From Herminiimonas arsenicoxydans (lineage in GTDB: Bacteria > Pseudomonadota > Gammaproteobacteria > Burkholderiales > Burkholderiaceae_D): a DNA stretch of 64,000 nt. The DNA is taken from positions 806,001 to 870,000 of the forward strand of contig CU207211.1 in the NCBI GenBank assembly GCA_000026125.1, written 5' to 3'. Position numbers and translations under genes: made by a program. The notes below the pieces were generated by a model that worked only from the letters and a program-made list of their open reading frames with translations, had not been told where the DNA came from and did not search any database. Below are positions 44,582-54,583 of the stretch, piece after piece (within the stretch, counting starts at the first letter, position 1; each line of letters starts with the position of its first letter).

Positions 44582-45559
44582 TCAAATTCGGTCGGTGGCG
44601 GAGGTCGCCGAGTCGGCTATCTGCTTGAAGTAAGTACGTGCCTGCACTGCATCGCGTTCGATCGCTTGCGTCAGTGTCGGCAAGTCGATGTACTTTTCCT
44701 CATCGCGCAATTTTTTCAGAAATTCGACACGTATCAATTTGCCGTAGCATTGTTGCGAGTAGTCGAACAGATGTGTCTCCAGTAGTACGCGGCCGCTATC
44801 GTCCACCGTCGGACGTATACCTATGCTGGCCACGCCGGGTAGAGCGTCATCTGCCAAGCCATGCACCTGCACTATATAAATACCGGACAGCGCAGGATGC
44901 TTGTGGCCGACGCGCAGATTCAAGGTCGGGAAGCCGATAGTGCGGCCCAGCTTTTTACCGTGGATGACGTGGCCGGACATTGCATACGGGTGCCCGAGTA
45001 AAACTTCCGCTTCCGCAAAGTCGCCTTGCGCCAAGGCCTTGCGTATCGCCGATGATGAAATGCGAGCACCGCTGCTGGTCACGGTCGCTTGTGATTCCAC
45101 ATGAAAACCATATTGCTTGCCCGCTTCGATCAGCGAGGCGACATTGCCGGCACGTTTGGCGCCGTAGCAAAAATCTTCACCGACGATCAGCCATTTGACG
45201 TGCAAGCCCTGCACCAGGATTTTCTCGACAAATTCCTGCGGCGACAAGGAGGCAAAGTGTTCGTTAAAGTGCTCGACGATGACGCGATCCACACCTGCCG
45301 TGGCCAGCGATTGCAGCTTGTCGCGCAAACTGGCGATACGCGTCGGTGCCTTCGATGGATCGCCGGCACGTGCGGCAAAGAATTCGCGCGGGTGCGGCTC
45401 GAAAGTCATGACCGCCGATTCCAGCCCCATTTTCGACGCGACTTCGCGCAGCCGTGCCAGCAAGGCCTGATGGCCGCGATGCACACCGTCGAAGTTGCCG
45501 ATCGCCAGCGCGCAGGGCGCGCGCGATGCAGCATTGGGAAGTCCGCGAAATACCTTCAT
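44582..45559 (-). CDS. ribF: Bifunctional riboflavin kinase / FAD synthetase
   Basis: A 325-residue enzyme converting riboflavin to FMN and then FAD. The N-terminal adenylyltransferase domain has IGNFDGVHRGHQALL and a later SSSAIRKAL stretch; the C-terminal kinase domain starts at GRTIGFPTLNL. It precedes ileS by 79 bases on the same strand. No riboflavin riboswitch is seen upstream. Confidence 0.97.
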   Translation of the reverse strand: MKVFRGLPNAASRAPCALAIGNFDGVHRGHQALLARLREVASKMGLESAVMTFEPHPREFFAARAGDPSKAPTRIASLRDKLQSLATAGVDRVIVEHFNEHFASLSPQEFVEKILVQGLHVKWLIVGEDFCYGAKRAGNVASLIEAGKQYGFHVESQATVTSSGARISSSAIRKALAQGDFAEAEVLLGHPYAMSGHVIHGKKLGRTIGFPTLNLRVGHKHPALSGIYIVQVHGLADDALPGVASIGIRPTVDDSGRVLLETHLFDYSQQCYGKLIRVEFLKKLRDEEKYIDLPTLTQAIERDAVQARTYFKQIADSATSATDRI

Positions 45560-45743
45560 TGATTGAGTAAGTAAAACCGTCGCAAAACCTTGAATTATAA
45601 ATGCTTTCGGAGGCTTCCCCCGCGCTCGGAGTGAGCGGATTACGTGAATTGGAGCCCTGGCAAGCGCTTTTGCCCCGGTCCGGCATGCAGGCCGATGCCA
45701 AATTGCAGCGCTTTATTGCCTCGATTGATCCATGCGACTACTT

Positions 45744-46469
45744 TTACATCGCACCCCAAACCGCATTCAAAGCCGCGATCGCAGCCATGCCAGCCGTTTC
45801 CGTGCGCAATACCCGCGGTCCCATGGACAGCATCAGCGCTCCGTTGGCAATCGCCTGAGTTTCTTCTTTTTCTGTAAACCCGCCTTCCGGTCCTATCATC
45901 AGCGCGACCGATTGCGGCGGATGATGGCGCGCCCAGTCTGACAAGGATTGCTCCGCGCGCGGACTGAGCATGATGCGCACATGCAAATCCTGTTGCGTCG
46001 CCCACTGATTGAAATCGGCCGGCTCGGCCAGTGTCGTCAGCCTGTTGCGCCCGCTTTGCTCGGAGGCGGCGATGATGATGCCTTGCCAATGCTGCATCTT
46101 TTTTGCTGCGCGTTCAGCCGACAGGCGCACCACGCAACGTTGCGAGGCCAGTGGTTGAAGTGCGTGTGCGCCGAGCTCGACCGCTTTTTCGATGATCCAG
46201 TCCATCTTCGATGCTTCCGGCAAGGCCTGCGCCAGCGTGATGGCATAGGGAAGCTCGACTTCGCGCGGCTCGAAAATCTTGATTTCAGCCGTGACGCGTT
46301 TCTTTTCAATCGTACTGATGGTGGCAGTGTATTCGCCGCCTTCACCGTTAAACAGGGTAATGGCGTCGCCGGCGCTCAGGCGTATCACCTGAATATGATG
46401 TGCGACATGTTCGGGCAACGTGACAACTGCGCCTATGACTAGCGCTTGAGGACAATAAAAACGAGGCAT
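45744..46469 (-). CDS. rsmE: 16S rRNA (uracil-1498-N3)-methyltransferase
   Basis: A 241-residue SPOUT-class enzyme. It begins MPRFYCPQAL and shows LAQALPEASKMDWIIEKAVELG, read in parts, QRCVVRLSAERAAKK and the knot segment LMIGPEGGFTEKEE, then LGMGPRVLR-type LSMGPRVLRTETA, which binds S-adenosylmethionine. The 184 bases between its stop and ribF hold no supported gene. Confidence 0.95.
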   Translation of the reverse strand: MPRFYCPQALVIGAVVTLPEHVAHHIQVIRLSAGDAITLFNGEGGEYTATISTIEKKRVTAEIKIFEPREVELPYAITLAQALPEASKMDWIIEKAVELGAHALQPLASQRCVVRLSAERAAKKMQHWQGIIIAASEQSGRNRLTTLAEPADFNQWATQQDLHVRIMLSPRAEQSLSDWARHHPPQSVALMIGPEGGFTEKEETQAIANGALMLSMGPRVLRTETAGMAAIAALNAVWGAM

Positions 46470-46687
46470 GGAGATCCGTTGGTTGTCGATTCGGCAAGGA
46501 GTTTGCGGCGTATCGGGTACTGCGTGTATTAATTATCAGGAAACGCAGGAATTCGATTTTAGCCTGAGGGCCCCACTCTGGTAAAATATGCGGCTTCGCA
46601 GCAAAGTGTTTTTTTGTCCGCATGCGCGTCTGTATTTTATTCCGCATCTGATTCTATTTCATTCGACTTGCCATCACCATATATCAC

Positions 46688-48694
46688 ATGACTTTCACGC
46701 TCCCGACTACCAAAATGGCCAACGCAATCCGTGCGCTGGCAATGGATGCAGTACAAAAGGCCAATTCCGGACACCCCGGCGCGCCAATGGGGATGGCAGA
46801 TATTGCCGTCGCTTTGTGGTCGAATCACTATTCGCACAATCCGGCCAATCCTAAATGGATTAACCGCGACCGCTTTGTCTTGTCGAACGGTCACGGTTCG
46901 ATGCTGCATTACGCGCTCCTGCATCTGACCGGTTACGACCTGTCGATGGACGAGATCCGCAACTTCCGTCAAATGCACTCTAAGACGCCCGGTCATCCGG
47001 AAGTCGATATCACCCCAGGCATAGAAACCACGACCGGTCCTCTGGGCCAGGGCATTACCAATGCGGTCGGCATGGCGCTGGCTGAAAAGCTGCTCGCGGC
47101 CGAATTCAATCGCCCGAATTTCAACGTTGTCGATCATCACACTTACGTCTTCCTCGGTGACGGCTGCCTGATGGAAGGCATTTCGCACGAAGCCTGTTCG
47201 CTGGCCGGCACGCTGCGCCTGCCCAAGCTAATCGCGTTTTACGACGATAACGGCATTTCGATCGACGGTCATGTTGAAGGCTGGTTCCAGGACGATACGC
47301 CGAAGCGTTTTGAAGCTTACGGCTGGAACGTGGTACGCGCCATCGACGGCCACGATGTCAATGCAGTCGATGCAGCGATCAAGCAGGCGAAAGCATCCGA
47401 CAAGCCAACCCTGATCTGCTGCAAAACCGTGATCGGCAAAGGTTCACCGAATATGGCCGGCACGCACAATGTGCACGGCGCCGCTCTGGGTGACAAGGAA
47501 ATCGCGGCCACCCGCGCCGCTATCGGCTGGGGATATGCGCCGTTTGAAGTGCCTGCCGATGTGTATGCCGCATGGGATGCCAAGGCCAAAGGTGCAGCGC
47601 AAGAATCCGCATGGAACACATTGCAGCAGGCTTACGCAGCGCAATACCCGGAACTGGCAAGCGAATTGACACGCCGCATGAGCGGTGAATTGCCGGCGAA
47701 TCTGGAGCAGACTGTCGCTGCTTATATCGCGACTTGCGTAGAGAAAAAGGAAACCATCGCTACGCGCAAAGCCAGCCAGAACGCGATTCAGGCCCTGGCG
47801 CCGGTGTTGCCGGAATTCCTGGGCGGTTCGGCCGACCTGACCGGCTCCAACCTGACCAACTGGAAAGAGTGCGTCGCCGTGCGCGCCGACCAGTGGGGCA
47901 ACCACATCAACTACGGTGTGCGCGAATTCGGCATGAGCGCGATCATGAACGGTATCGCCCTGCATGGCGGCCACATCCCGTTCGGCGCCACCTTCCTGAC
48001 GTTCTCCGATTACAGCCGTAATGCCTTGCGCATGGCGGCGCTGATGAAGCTGCGTTCGATTTTTGTATTCACCCACGATTCGATCGGCCTCGGCGAAGAC
48101 GGTCCTACCCATCAATCGGTGGAACATGTTTCGAGCCTGCGCCTGATTCCGAATCTGGATAACTGGCGTCCGTGCGATACCGTTGAATCGGCAGTGGCGT
48201 GGGAACAGGCGGTCAAACGTCACAATGGCCCGACGACGCTGATCTTCTCGCGTCAGAACCTGCCGTTCCAGGAACGAAGCGCAGAACAGATAGCCAACAT
48301 CAAACGCGGCGGCTACGTATTGCGCGATGCGCCTAACGCTCAAGTCATCCTGATCGCCACCGGTTCGGAAATCGAACTGGCTGTCAAATCCGCCGACGAG
48401 CTGGCGCAACACGGTATGGCGGTGCGTATCGTCTCGATGCCATCGACCGACGTATTCGATCGTCAGGACGCCGCTTACAAGGCTGCCGTGCTGACCAAAG
48501 GCGTGCCGCGCGTGGCGATAGAAGCTGGTGTGACCGACTTCTGGCACAAGTATGTCGGTCTGGAAGGCGCCGTCATCGGTATTGACACCTTCGGCGAATC
48601 GGCGCCGGCCGGCGTGTTGTTCAAGCATTTCGGCTTCACGGTCGAGAACGTCGTTGCCGCTGCCAAAAACGTCGTTCAAAGCGCGCAGGCGTGA
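46688..48694 (+). CDS. tkt: Transketolase
   Basis: A 668-residue thiamine-diphosphate enzyme of the pentose phosphate pathway. The thiamine motif is [14 protein letters not shown] through DDNGISIDG. Substrate-site stretches include [23 protein letters not shown]-like [30 protein letters not shown] and RQNLPFQ. The next gene's GTG overlaps its stop (GTGA). A sulfur- or iron-type operator is not seen; gapA is the third gene in the same direction. Confidence 0.97.
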   Translation: MTFTLPTTKMANAIRALAMDAVQKANSGHPGAPMGMADIAVALWSNHYSHNPANPKWINRDRFVLSNGHGSMLHYALLHLTGYDLSMDEIRNFRQMHSKTPGHPEVDITPGIETTTGPLGQGITNAVGMALAEKLLAAEFNRPNFNVVDHHTYVFLGDGCLMEGISHEACSLAGTLRLPKLIAFYDDNGISIDGHVEGWFQDDTPKRFEAYGWNVVRAIDGHDVNAVDAAIKQAKASDKPTLICCKTVIGKGSPNMAGTHNVHGAALGDKEIAATRAAIGWGYAPFEVPADVYAAWDAKAKGAAQESAWNTLQQAYAAQYPELASELTRRMSGELPANLEQTVAAYIATCVEKKETIATRKASQNAIQALAPVLPEFLGGSADLTGSNLTNWKECVAVRADQWGNHINYGVREFGMSAIMNGIALHGGHIPFGATFLTFSDYSRNALRMAALMKLRSIFVFTHDSIGLGEDGPTHQSVEHVSSLRLIPNLDNWRPCDTVESAVAWEQAVKRHNGPTTLIFSRQNLPFQERSAEQIANIKRGGYVLRDAPNAQVILIATGSEIELAVKSADELAQHGMAVRIVSMPSTDVFDRQDAAYKAAVLTKGVPRVAIEAGVTDFWHKYVGLEGAVIGIDTFGESAPAGVLFKHFGFTVENVVAAAKNVVQSAQA

Positions 48695-49233
48695 CCGAAA
48701 TCACTTTTCGGCCGGCGACGGCGGATGATGCCGCAGCGATTGCCGCCTTGCGGGTAGACAGCTGGCGCGCGACTTATCGTGGCGTCATGCCGGATGCGTA
48801 TCTGGATGGCATGCGCGCGGAAGAGAGTGCGACCATGTGGTCGCAGGTGTTGCTGGCCAATGTGCCGACAATTTCGATTTTCGTGGCGGTAGCGGGCGAT
48901 GAAATCGTCGGCTTTGCCGCCGGCATGTTGCTGATGCCGGCAAAGTTCGAGTTGAATGCAGAGCTGACGGCGATCTACCTGAAGCCGATTGCACAACGCG
49001 GCGGTGTCGGGCGTCGTTTGCTGGCGCTGGTTGCCGGCGCATTGCAGCAGCAGGGCGCCAGCGGTTTGCTGGTGTGGGTAATTGCCGACAATCAGGCGGC
49101 GCGCCAGTTTTACGAACAGCTCGGTGCTGAACTTTTGATCGAGCAGCCATTCACATGGGATGGCCTGAATTTGATGGAAGCCGGATATGGCTGGCGTGAC
49201 ATGGCTGCATTGCAGCAGGCATGCACTGAATGA
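48691..49233 (+). CDS. GNAT family N-acetyltransferase
   Basis: A 180-residue acetyltransferase-fold protein (PF00583). It begins [18 protein letters not shown], has the acetyl-CoA-binding motif [21 protein letters not shown], and a motif B around [15 protein letters not shown]. The start is GTG at 48691, overlapping the tkt stop by four bases, so expression is coupled to tkt. Its acceptor substrate is unknown. Confidence 0.87.
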   Translation: MTEITFRPATADDAAAIAALRVDSWRATYRGVMPDAYLDGMRAEESATMWSQVLLANVPTISIFVAVAGDEIVGFAAGMLLMPAKFELNAELTAIYLKPIAQRGGVGRRLLALVAGALQQQGASGLLVWVIADNQAARQFYEQLGAELLIEQPFTWDGLNLMEAGYGWRDMAALQQACTE

Positions 49234-49272
49234 TTTTCTATACCTTGTAGTTGAATTTTTCTGGAGAAAAAG

Positions 49273-50283
49273 ATGACCATCCGCGTCGCAATTAACGGCT
49301 ACGGCCGCATCGGCCGCAACATTCTTCGTGCTCACTACGAAGGCGGCAAAAAAAATGATATTCAAATCGTGGCGATCAACGATCTTGGCGATGCCAAATC
49401 GAATGCGCATTTGACCCGTTACGACACTGCGCATGGAAAATTCCCGGGGACAGTGGAAGTCGATGGCGATTACATGATCGTCAATGGCGACAAGATACGC
49501 GTGTTCGCGCAACGCGATCCGGCGCAAATCGGCTGGGGCGAATTGAATGTCGACGTGGTGCTGGAATGCACAGGCTTCTTCACGACCAAGGAAAAAGCAT
49601 CGGCACACATCAGGGGCGGCGCGAAGAAAGTCATCATCTCCGCACCCGGCGGCAAGGATGTCGATGCAACCATCGTCTTCGGCGTGAACAACAATGTGTT
49701 GAAAGCAACCGATACGGTTATTTCAAATGCGTCGTGCACCACCAACTGCCTGGCACCATTGGTCAAGCCTTTGAATGACAAGATCGGCCTGGTCAACGGC
49801 TTGATGACGACGGTTCATGCTTACACCAACGATCAAGTACTGACAGACGTGATGCACGAAGATTTGCGTCGCGCGCGCTCGGCTACGCAATCGATGATTC
49901 CGACCAAAACCGGTGCTGCCGTTGCGGTTGGCCTGGTACTGCCGGAACTGAACGGCAAGCTGGATGGTTACGCGATTCGCGTGCCGACCATTAACGTGTC
50001 TATCGTCGATCTGTCTTTCATCGCTGCGCGTGACACGACCGTGGAAGAAATCAATGCGATCATGAAGGAAGCATCCGAAGGCGCGTTGAAAGGCATACTG
50101 ACCTACCAAACCGAACCTTTGGTATCGGTTGACTTCAACCACAATCCTGCCTCGAGCAACTTCGACTCTACGCTGACCAAGGTATCCGGTCGTCTGGTCA
50201 AGGTCTCGTCGTGGTACGACAATGAATGGGGTTTCTCGAACCGCATGCTGGACACTACAGTGGCATTGATGACAGCCAAGTAA
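49273..50283 (+). CDS. gapA: Glyceraldehyde-3-phosphate dehydrogenase
   Basis: A 336-residue NAD-dependent enzyme of glycolysis/gluconeogenesis. The Rossmann motif is [10 protein letters not shown], the catalytic cysteine lies in SNASCTTNC (Cys155) and the catalytic His in [14 protein letters not shown] precedes ATG 49273. It follows tkt and the GNAT gene in the same direction, 39 bases after the latter, and a hairpin terminator ends the unit. Confidence 0.97.
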   Translation: MTIRVAINGYGRIGRNILRAHYEGGKKNDIQIVAINDLGDAKSNAHLTRYDTAHGKFPGTVEVDGDYMIVNGDKIRVFAQRDPAQIGWGELNVDVVLECTGFFTTKEKASAHIRGGAKKVIISAPGGKDVDATIVFGVNNNVLKATDTVISNASCTTNCLAPLVKPLNDKIGLVNGLMTTVHAYTNDQVLTDVMHEDLRRARSATQSMIPTKTGAAVAVGLVLPELNGKLDGYAIRVPTINVSIVDLSFIAARDTTVEEINAIMKEASEGALKGILTYQTEPLVSVDFNHNPASSNFDSTLTKVSGRLVKVSSWYDNEWGFSNRMLDTTVALMTAK

Positions 50284-50315
50284 GCAATCGCTGTCATGCA
50301 GTTTTCTGCTGCATG

Positions 50316-50374
50316 AAAAAGCCCCGGGTTTGAATCGCCAGTAAATCAGGCAAGTTCAGCACCGGGGCTTTTTT
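50316..50374 (+). terminator. Rho-independent terminator of gapA
   Basis: AAAAAGCCCCGG pairs with CCGGGGCTTTTTT across a loop of about 35 bases; the T-run follows on the plus strand. Confidence 0.7.
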
Positions 50375-50486
50375 ACGTCTTGTTTTTGCAGCGCTGCTTT
50401 CCATCCTGAATGCAGGAATTACCGCCGCCGGATGAAGTGCAGGCATTTTTTAAAACAGAATTTATATTTTCCGAAGGGGGTTTTCA

Positions 50487-51212
50487 ATGGGTAGCGAAAA
50501 ATTGGCAACTGAAGATCAAGCTATGAATCAGGCTTACGTTATACAACCACAAAGCATTCCTATCTTGCCTGTACGGGGAACGGACAAGCTGTTCCCTGTG
50601 CATCGTATTTATTGCATAGGTCGTAACTACGCTGCGCACACGATCGAGATGGGTCACGATCCTGATAAAGAGCCGCCATTTTTCTTTCAGAAGAATCCGG
50701 ATAACATTATTGTCGATAAAGATTTTCCCTATCCGCCGGAAACATCGGATGTGCATTTTGAATTTGAGCTGGTCGTGGCGCTAGCCAAAGGTGGCAAGAA
50801 CATCACGGTTGAAAAGGCGCTGGATCACATCTTCGGTTACGGTGTCGGGCTCGATATGACCAGACGCGATCTGCAGGGCGTGGCAAAAAAAATGGGGCGT
50901 CCGTGGGAGGTGGGCAAGGCGTTTGAACATTCGGCACCTTGTTCGGCATTGATTCCGGTTGCTGACGTAGGCCATCCGCACAAAGGCGGTATCTGGTTCA
51001 AGGTCAACGGCGAGGTAAGGCAAAAGGGCGATCTGGATCAAATGATCTGGAAGGTTGCGGAGCAGATTTCCATACTTTCGACTTTTTTTGAACTCAAACC
51101 GGGCGATCTCATCATGACGGGCACGCCAGCGGGCGTCGGTGCGATCAACAAGGGCGATCAGCTCGAAGGCATGATTGAAGGCGTCTGCGGTATGAAGCTG
51201 GCCGTTATTTGA
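50487..51212 (+). CDS. Fumarylacetoacetate hydrolase (FAH) family protein
   Basis: A 241-residue protein of the FAH/fumarylpyruvate hydrolase group. Conserved stretches are IYCIGRNYAAHTIEMG, PPFFFQKNPDNII, VHFEFELVVAL (metal-binding EFE), VGLDMTRRDLQ and LIMTGTPAGVG. Family members cleave or hydrate 2-keto-4-enoate-type acids from aromatic catabolism. ATG 50487 follows a strong GGGGG ribosome-binding site; ATG 50523 is in frame too. No aromatic catabolic operon flanks it, so substrate is open. Confidence 0.9.
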   Translation: MGSEKLATEDQAMNQAYVIQPQSIPILPVRGTDKLFPVHRIYCIGRNYAAHTIEMGHDPDKEPPFFFQKNPDNIIVDKDFPYPPETSDVHFEFELVVALAKGGKNITVEKALDHIFGYGVGLDMTRRDLQGVAKKMGRPWEVGKAFEHSAPCSALIPVADVGHPHKGGIWFKVNGEVRQKGDLDQMIWKVAEQISILSTFFELKPGDLIMTGTPAGVGAINKGDQLEGMIEGVCGMKLAVI

Positions 51213-51549
51213 GCGCAGGAGCGGTAAGGCGTTGGCAGCAACAGCGCAGCTGATGCTGCCCCGCTGGGTCGAAGCGACTGCATTGCGGAGTCGGCATGAT
51301 GAGGGTTGACTCCGTACATTCATCGCAGGCATGCACTTTGTATTGATCCACGATGTTCATTGAATCCGTGGAATCAATCTGGTTTGGATGGATTGAAGGT
51401 GTGAATATGCGCAATTTGTGCAGTGGATGATTTCTCTTTTGAAACAAGGACATAGCAAGATTCCATGTGCCTTATCCACAGGGCTGTGCACAAAAAAAGT
51501 GGATAACTATTGCAGAGTTGCTTTTGTGTTTTGCTGCTTCTGCGATGCT
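51213..51549. other. Intergenic region with DnaA-box cluster
   Basis: 337 bases. A 51-codon cysteine-rich minus-strand frame (start 51360, stop 51205; CDEC and CCC motifs) is possible but has no ribosome-binding site. The right third holds the DnaA-box cluster at 51471-51506. Confidence 0.55.
51471..51506. promoter_or_regulatory. DnaA-box cluster, copy 1
   Basis: TTATCCACA (51472-51480, perfect DnaA box), GGGC, then TGTGCACAA (inverse, near-consensus) and, after an A-run, GTGGATAA (51499-51506, inverse). The first 25 bases recur exactly at 55117. It lies in an intergenic region away from dnaA. Confidence 0.6.
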
Positions 51550-51957
51550 TTACATATCGCCAAACAAATCGTGTGCATCCAGAATTGCATAGACAATTTC
51601 CGGATTTCTATCCAGGCATTTGCGTATCGCGGCGGGAATCGTTTGCCGGATTTTCTTGCACAGGCCGGGACGCTCCAGCAGTTCTATCGTCAAGCCGCGT
51701 ACAGTACGCACTTCGCGCGCACCTGGGGCAATCCTCACTACGATGCCCAACTGCGCCTGCATGCGTTCTGCCATATGCTGCAAATCGGCATAACTGGAAA
51801 TGCTTTCTATGCGCGCGATCAGTTTTTTTTCTTCCATCCTGGTCAGTAGCAGGATGCGCATATCGCCGGCTGGATCGTTCAACAAACTTTCGCGCTCGCA
51901 AACGCAAGTGCCGGGAGGGCACTCGGTACGTATAGGGAGGGGCGATGTGGACAGCAT
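51550..51957 (-). CDS. Conserved hypothetical protein with N-terminal Cys motif
   Basis: A 135-residue soluble protein I cannot assign. Near the N-terminus it has ECPPGTCVCERE, a compact three-cysteine motif that could bind metal, then a helical region LLLTRMEEKKLIARIESISS and a C-terminal PAAIRKCLDRNPEIVYAILDAHDLFG. It reads as a real protein (even composition, no low complexity) and I believe relatives occur in the Oxalobacteraceae. ATG 51957 is used, with a weak ribosome-binding site. DnaA-box copy 1 lies just past its stop. Confidence 0.65.
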   Translation of the reverse strand: MLSTSPLPIRTECPPGTCVCERESLLNDPAGDMRILLLTRMEEKKLIARIESISSYADLQHMAERMQAQLGIVVRIAPGAREVRTVRGLTIELLERPGLCKKIRQTIPAAIRKCLDRNPEIVYAILDAHDLFGDM

Positions 51958-52017
51958 GGAATTACGCGACAGGAAAGCTGTCGTGATGCGGTGCAGGCCT
52001 GATTCGTCCGTACACGG

Positions 52018-52365
52018 TCATACCTTTTTGACGAATTCCGTTTTCAGACTCATGGCGCCGAAACCGTCGATCTTGCAGTCGATGTCGTGGTCGCTATCGA
52101 CCAGACGGATATTCTTGACCTTGGTGCCGACCTTGATGGTGCCGGCAGATCCTTTCAATTTCAAATCCTTGATCACCGTGACGGTATCGCCATCCTGCAA
52201 TACGTTGCCAGCCGAGTCGCGGTAAACCTTGCCGCCTTCTTCGGCAGACTCTGCCGCTGCCTGCTGAACCGGCCATTCGTGCGCGCACTCCGGGCAGATG
52301 TACATGCCATTATCTTCATAGGTATATTCGGAATTGCATTTGGAGCATGCAGGTAAAGTGCTCAT
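52018..52365 (-). CDS. yjdM: Zinc-ribbon protein YjdM (PhnA family)
   Basis: A 115-residue protein. The N-terminal zinc ribbon [21 protein letters not shown], read in parts, is followed by a linker and the PhnA C-terminal domain ([20 protein letters not shown], then [20 protein letters not shown]). Although first named PhnA for linkage to phosphonate genes, E. coli YjdM is not needed for phosphonate use and its role is unknown. It is an isolated gene here, 26 kb from the PhnCDE-like transporter. Confidence 0.93.
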   Translation of the reverse strand: MSTLPACSKCNSEYTYEDNGMYICPECAHEWPVQQAAAESAEEGGKVYRDSAGNVLQDGDTVTVIKDLKLKGSAGTIKVGTKVKNIRLVDSDHDIDCKIDGFGAMSLKTEFVKKV

Positions 52366-52602
52366 AAGACATCCTTCAAAGGTAGGCGATAGCCGTAAAA
52401 GTACAAAGTATACTGCGTGCCTGCCTTAAGTTGGCACTTTCCCATTTTGCGTCTGGAAAGTCCGATTGCATCCGGAGCAAAAATTTATTTTCTATCGACC
52501 GCATCCAAATCGGCATCTGGCGGGTAGTACCAGTATCAGCGCATAAATATCCGGTGTCCGGGTATGCCGGCTGATTACTTTTCAACTACCAAGGAAACTA
52601 TC

Positions 52603-53154
52603 ATGCACACATCCATTTCTGCCGTTGCGTTCGCTTCCGCTGCTGTTTTGTTGACAGCATGTTCCACCACACCTACGACCACATCCATGTATTCGCAAGA
52701 TGCACTGCCACCGACGGTGCAAGTGCCAGCCGGTCATCGCATTGCGATGCAAACTGTTGGTGCAGGCGATATCACTTATGAATGCCGTGTTAAAAAGGAT
52801 ATGGCCGGTCAGTTTGAATGGGTTTTCGTCGGCCCTGACGCCGTGTTGTCTGATCGCAGCGGCAAGGCCGTAGGCAAATATTTTGGCCCGCCCGCAACCT
52901 GGGCAAGCAATGACGGTTCGAAAGTAACGGCTACTCAGCTTGCAGTCGCTCCGGCCGGCGCAGGCAATATTCCATTCCAGTTGGTCAAAGCCAATCCGGC
53001 CATGGGCAGCGGCGCAATGACAGGCGTGACTTACATCCAGCGCGTAGCGACCAAAGGCGGTGTAGCTCCAGCCTCGACTTGCAGTGCAGGCAATGCAGGC
53101 AGCAAGGAAGTCGTGAAATACCAGGCTGACTATATCTTCTGGAAAGCAGCTTGA
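52603..53154 (+). CDS. DUF3455 domain lipoprotein
   Basis: A 183-residue protein with a lipoprotein signal (VLLTAC, Cys ~20) and a DUF3455 domain: PTVQVPAGHRIAMQTVGAGDITYEC, in parts, FEWVFVGPDAVLSDRSGKAVGKYF, and a C-terminal KYQADYIFWK. Function unknown. ATG 52603 has AAGGAAA upstream. It lies 104 bases before an ECF sigma/anti-sigma pair in the same orientation, a linkage that suggests it may be a member of that regulon. Confidence 0.83.
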   Translation: MHTSISAVAFASAAVLLTACSTTPTTTSMYSQDALPPTVQVPAGHRIAMQTVGAGDITYECRVKKDMAGQFEWVFVGPDAVLSDRSGKAVGKYFGPPATWASNDGSKVTATQLAVAPAGAGNIPFQLVKANPAMGSGAMTGVTYIQRVATKGGVAPASTCSAGNAGSKEVVKYQADYIFWKAA

Positions 53155-53258
53155 TTCGGATGAAGCCTGCACAGAAGTCGGCTGGCAGATTGCGTCCTAT
53201 ATAATCAATTGGAAATAAATCGGCAATACTCATTCCAATTCCTTAAAGACAGCCTATC

Positions 53259-53813
53259 TTGCCTGCTGACTCAGCTTTCTTCGATTACGATGCCGCTCTG
53301 CATGCTTGCGCCCTTGGCGACGAGCATGCATTGCAGCGCATCTATATACATGACAGCAAGCGTTTGCTTGGTGTGGCCCTGCGTATCGTGCGCCAACGGC
53401 ATCTGGCAGAAGATGTCGTACATGACGCCTTCGTCAGTATCTGGAACAAGGCTGCCAGCTTTGATGCGAAGCGTGGCGAGGGTCGTGGCTGGATATACAG
53501 CGTCGTGCGGCATCATGCATTGAACATGTTGCGTGATCGTGATCGCGAAGTGTATGCGGACGAAGACGCCATCGACAACATGCAGCACCAGAATCAGGAA
53601 TTGATCATCGATCAATTTGAATTGAATGACAGCCTGGGACAGTTGCAGGATTGTCTGTCCCATCTCGATAGCGCAAAGCGCAACAGCATCTTGTGTGCCT
53701 ATGTGGATGGTTGCAGTCACAGCGAAATTGCGCAACGTTTGAATGCGCCGCTGGGGTCTGTCAAGGCATGGGTCAAACGTGGTTTGGCCGCATTGCGGGA
53801 GTGCATGGGATGA
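53259..53813 (+). CDS. ECF-type RNA polymerase sigma factor
   Basis: A 184-residue extracytoplasmic-function sigma factor. Region 2 includes HLAEDVVHDAFVSIWNKAASF and region 4 includes HSEIAQRLNAPLGSVKAWVKRG, the helix-turn-helix that reads the -35. An in-frame stop at 53244 and the lack of an early ATG leave TTG 53259 as the only start that keeps region 2 whole. The anti-sigma gene overlaps its stop (ATGA). Group resembles SigK/RskA-controlled factors. Confidence 0.88.
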   Translation: MPADSAFFDYDAALHACALGDEHALQRIYIHDSKRLLGVALRIVRQRHLAEDVVHDAFVSIWNKAASFDAKRGEGRGWIYSVVRHHALNMLRDRDREVYADEDAIDNMQHQNQELIIDQFELNDSLGQLQDCLSHLDSAKRNSILCAYVDGCSHSEIAQRLNAPLGSVKAWVKRGLAALRECMG

Positions 53814-54508
53814 ACGAATCATTTGACGAATTGCAGGAGCTGGCTGGCGAATATGTGCTCGGCACCTTGAGTTCCGCCAAGCGGAAGGAAGTTGAGCGGC
53901 GCCTGCAAAACGAAGCCGGATTGCGTAACGCCGTCGACGAATGGGAGCATCGCCTGTTGCCATTGACCTCCCTTGCAGAAGAGCAGGAGCCGTCAGCGCA
54001 ATTGTGGCCGCGTATTGCGCAGGATGTACGACGCAATGCGCATGGCGGCCAAGACGGTCTACGGAGCTGGTTGAACGATTTGCGCGTCTGGCGCGGTCTG
54101 GCGGCCAGCGGTTTTGCCGCCGCCGCAGTCCTGTTCGCGGTGATCCTGATGCGTCCGGCTGTGCAGACGCCAGCTTACATGGTGGTCCTGGTAGAGCCGC
54201 AGGAGCGTACTCCGGGATGGATAGTACAGGCCAATCTGGATCGCCAGATCACACTCACGCCATTGCGCCCAGTCGCTGTGCCAAATCAAAAATCACTGCA
54301 ATTCTGGACCAAAGGCGAGGGCTGGTCGAAACCGGTTTCGCTCGGTTTGGTCCAGCCGGGAAAATCTCTCACACTGACGCTGGAGAAATTGCCGCCGTTG
54401 CAGGCAAACCAGTTGTTTGAAATTACCCTGGAACCGGAAAACGGCTCACCCACCGACAGACCGACCGGGCCTATCCTCTTCATAGGCAGAGCAGTCAAGA
54501 TGACCTAG
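53810..54508 (+). CDS. RskA-type anti-sigma factor
   Basis: A 232-residue single-pass membrane protein. The cytoplasmic N-terminal ~90 residues (FDELQELAGEYVLGTLSSAK) form the anti-sigma domain, one membrane segment lies at ~96-114, and the periplasmic C-terminal part is the RskA domain (AYMVVLVEPQER, LQFWTKGEG, FEITLEPENGSP). It would hold the upstream sigma factor at the membrane until an extracytoplasmic signal. ATG 53810 overlaps the sigma stop by four bases. Confidence 0.9.
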   Translation: MNESFDELQELAGEYVLGTLSSAKRKEVERRLQNEAGLRNAVDEWEHRLLPLTSLAEEQEPSAQLWPRIAQDVRRNAHGGQDGLRSWLNDLRVWRGLAASGFAAAAVLFAVILMRPAVQTPAYMVVLVEPQERTPGWIVQANLDRQITLTPLRPVAVPNQKSLQFWTKGEGWSKPVSLGLVQPGKSLTLTLEKLPPLQANQLFEITLEPENGSPTDRPTGPILFIGRAVKMT

Positions 54509-54583
54509 CACCTTGGGTGCCAGGCGCATTCAAGACATGATTGTAAAAGTGGCGAGTGTGCGGATAAAGCGCGGCGCGAAAAT

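Noticed and set aside
45601-45858. An 85-codon plus-strand frame between ribF and rsmE.
   Set aside because: Half of it is antisense to rsmE, there is no ribosome-binding site, and no family is recognised.
47444-48679. A 411-codon minus-strand open frame.
   Set aside because: Antisense to tkt; no recognisable domain.
51205-51360. A 51-codon cysteine-rich minus-strand frame (CDEC, CCC).
   Set aside because: No ribosome-binding site and it overlaps the end of the FAH-family gene; too little to call a gene, though the Cys pattern is odd.
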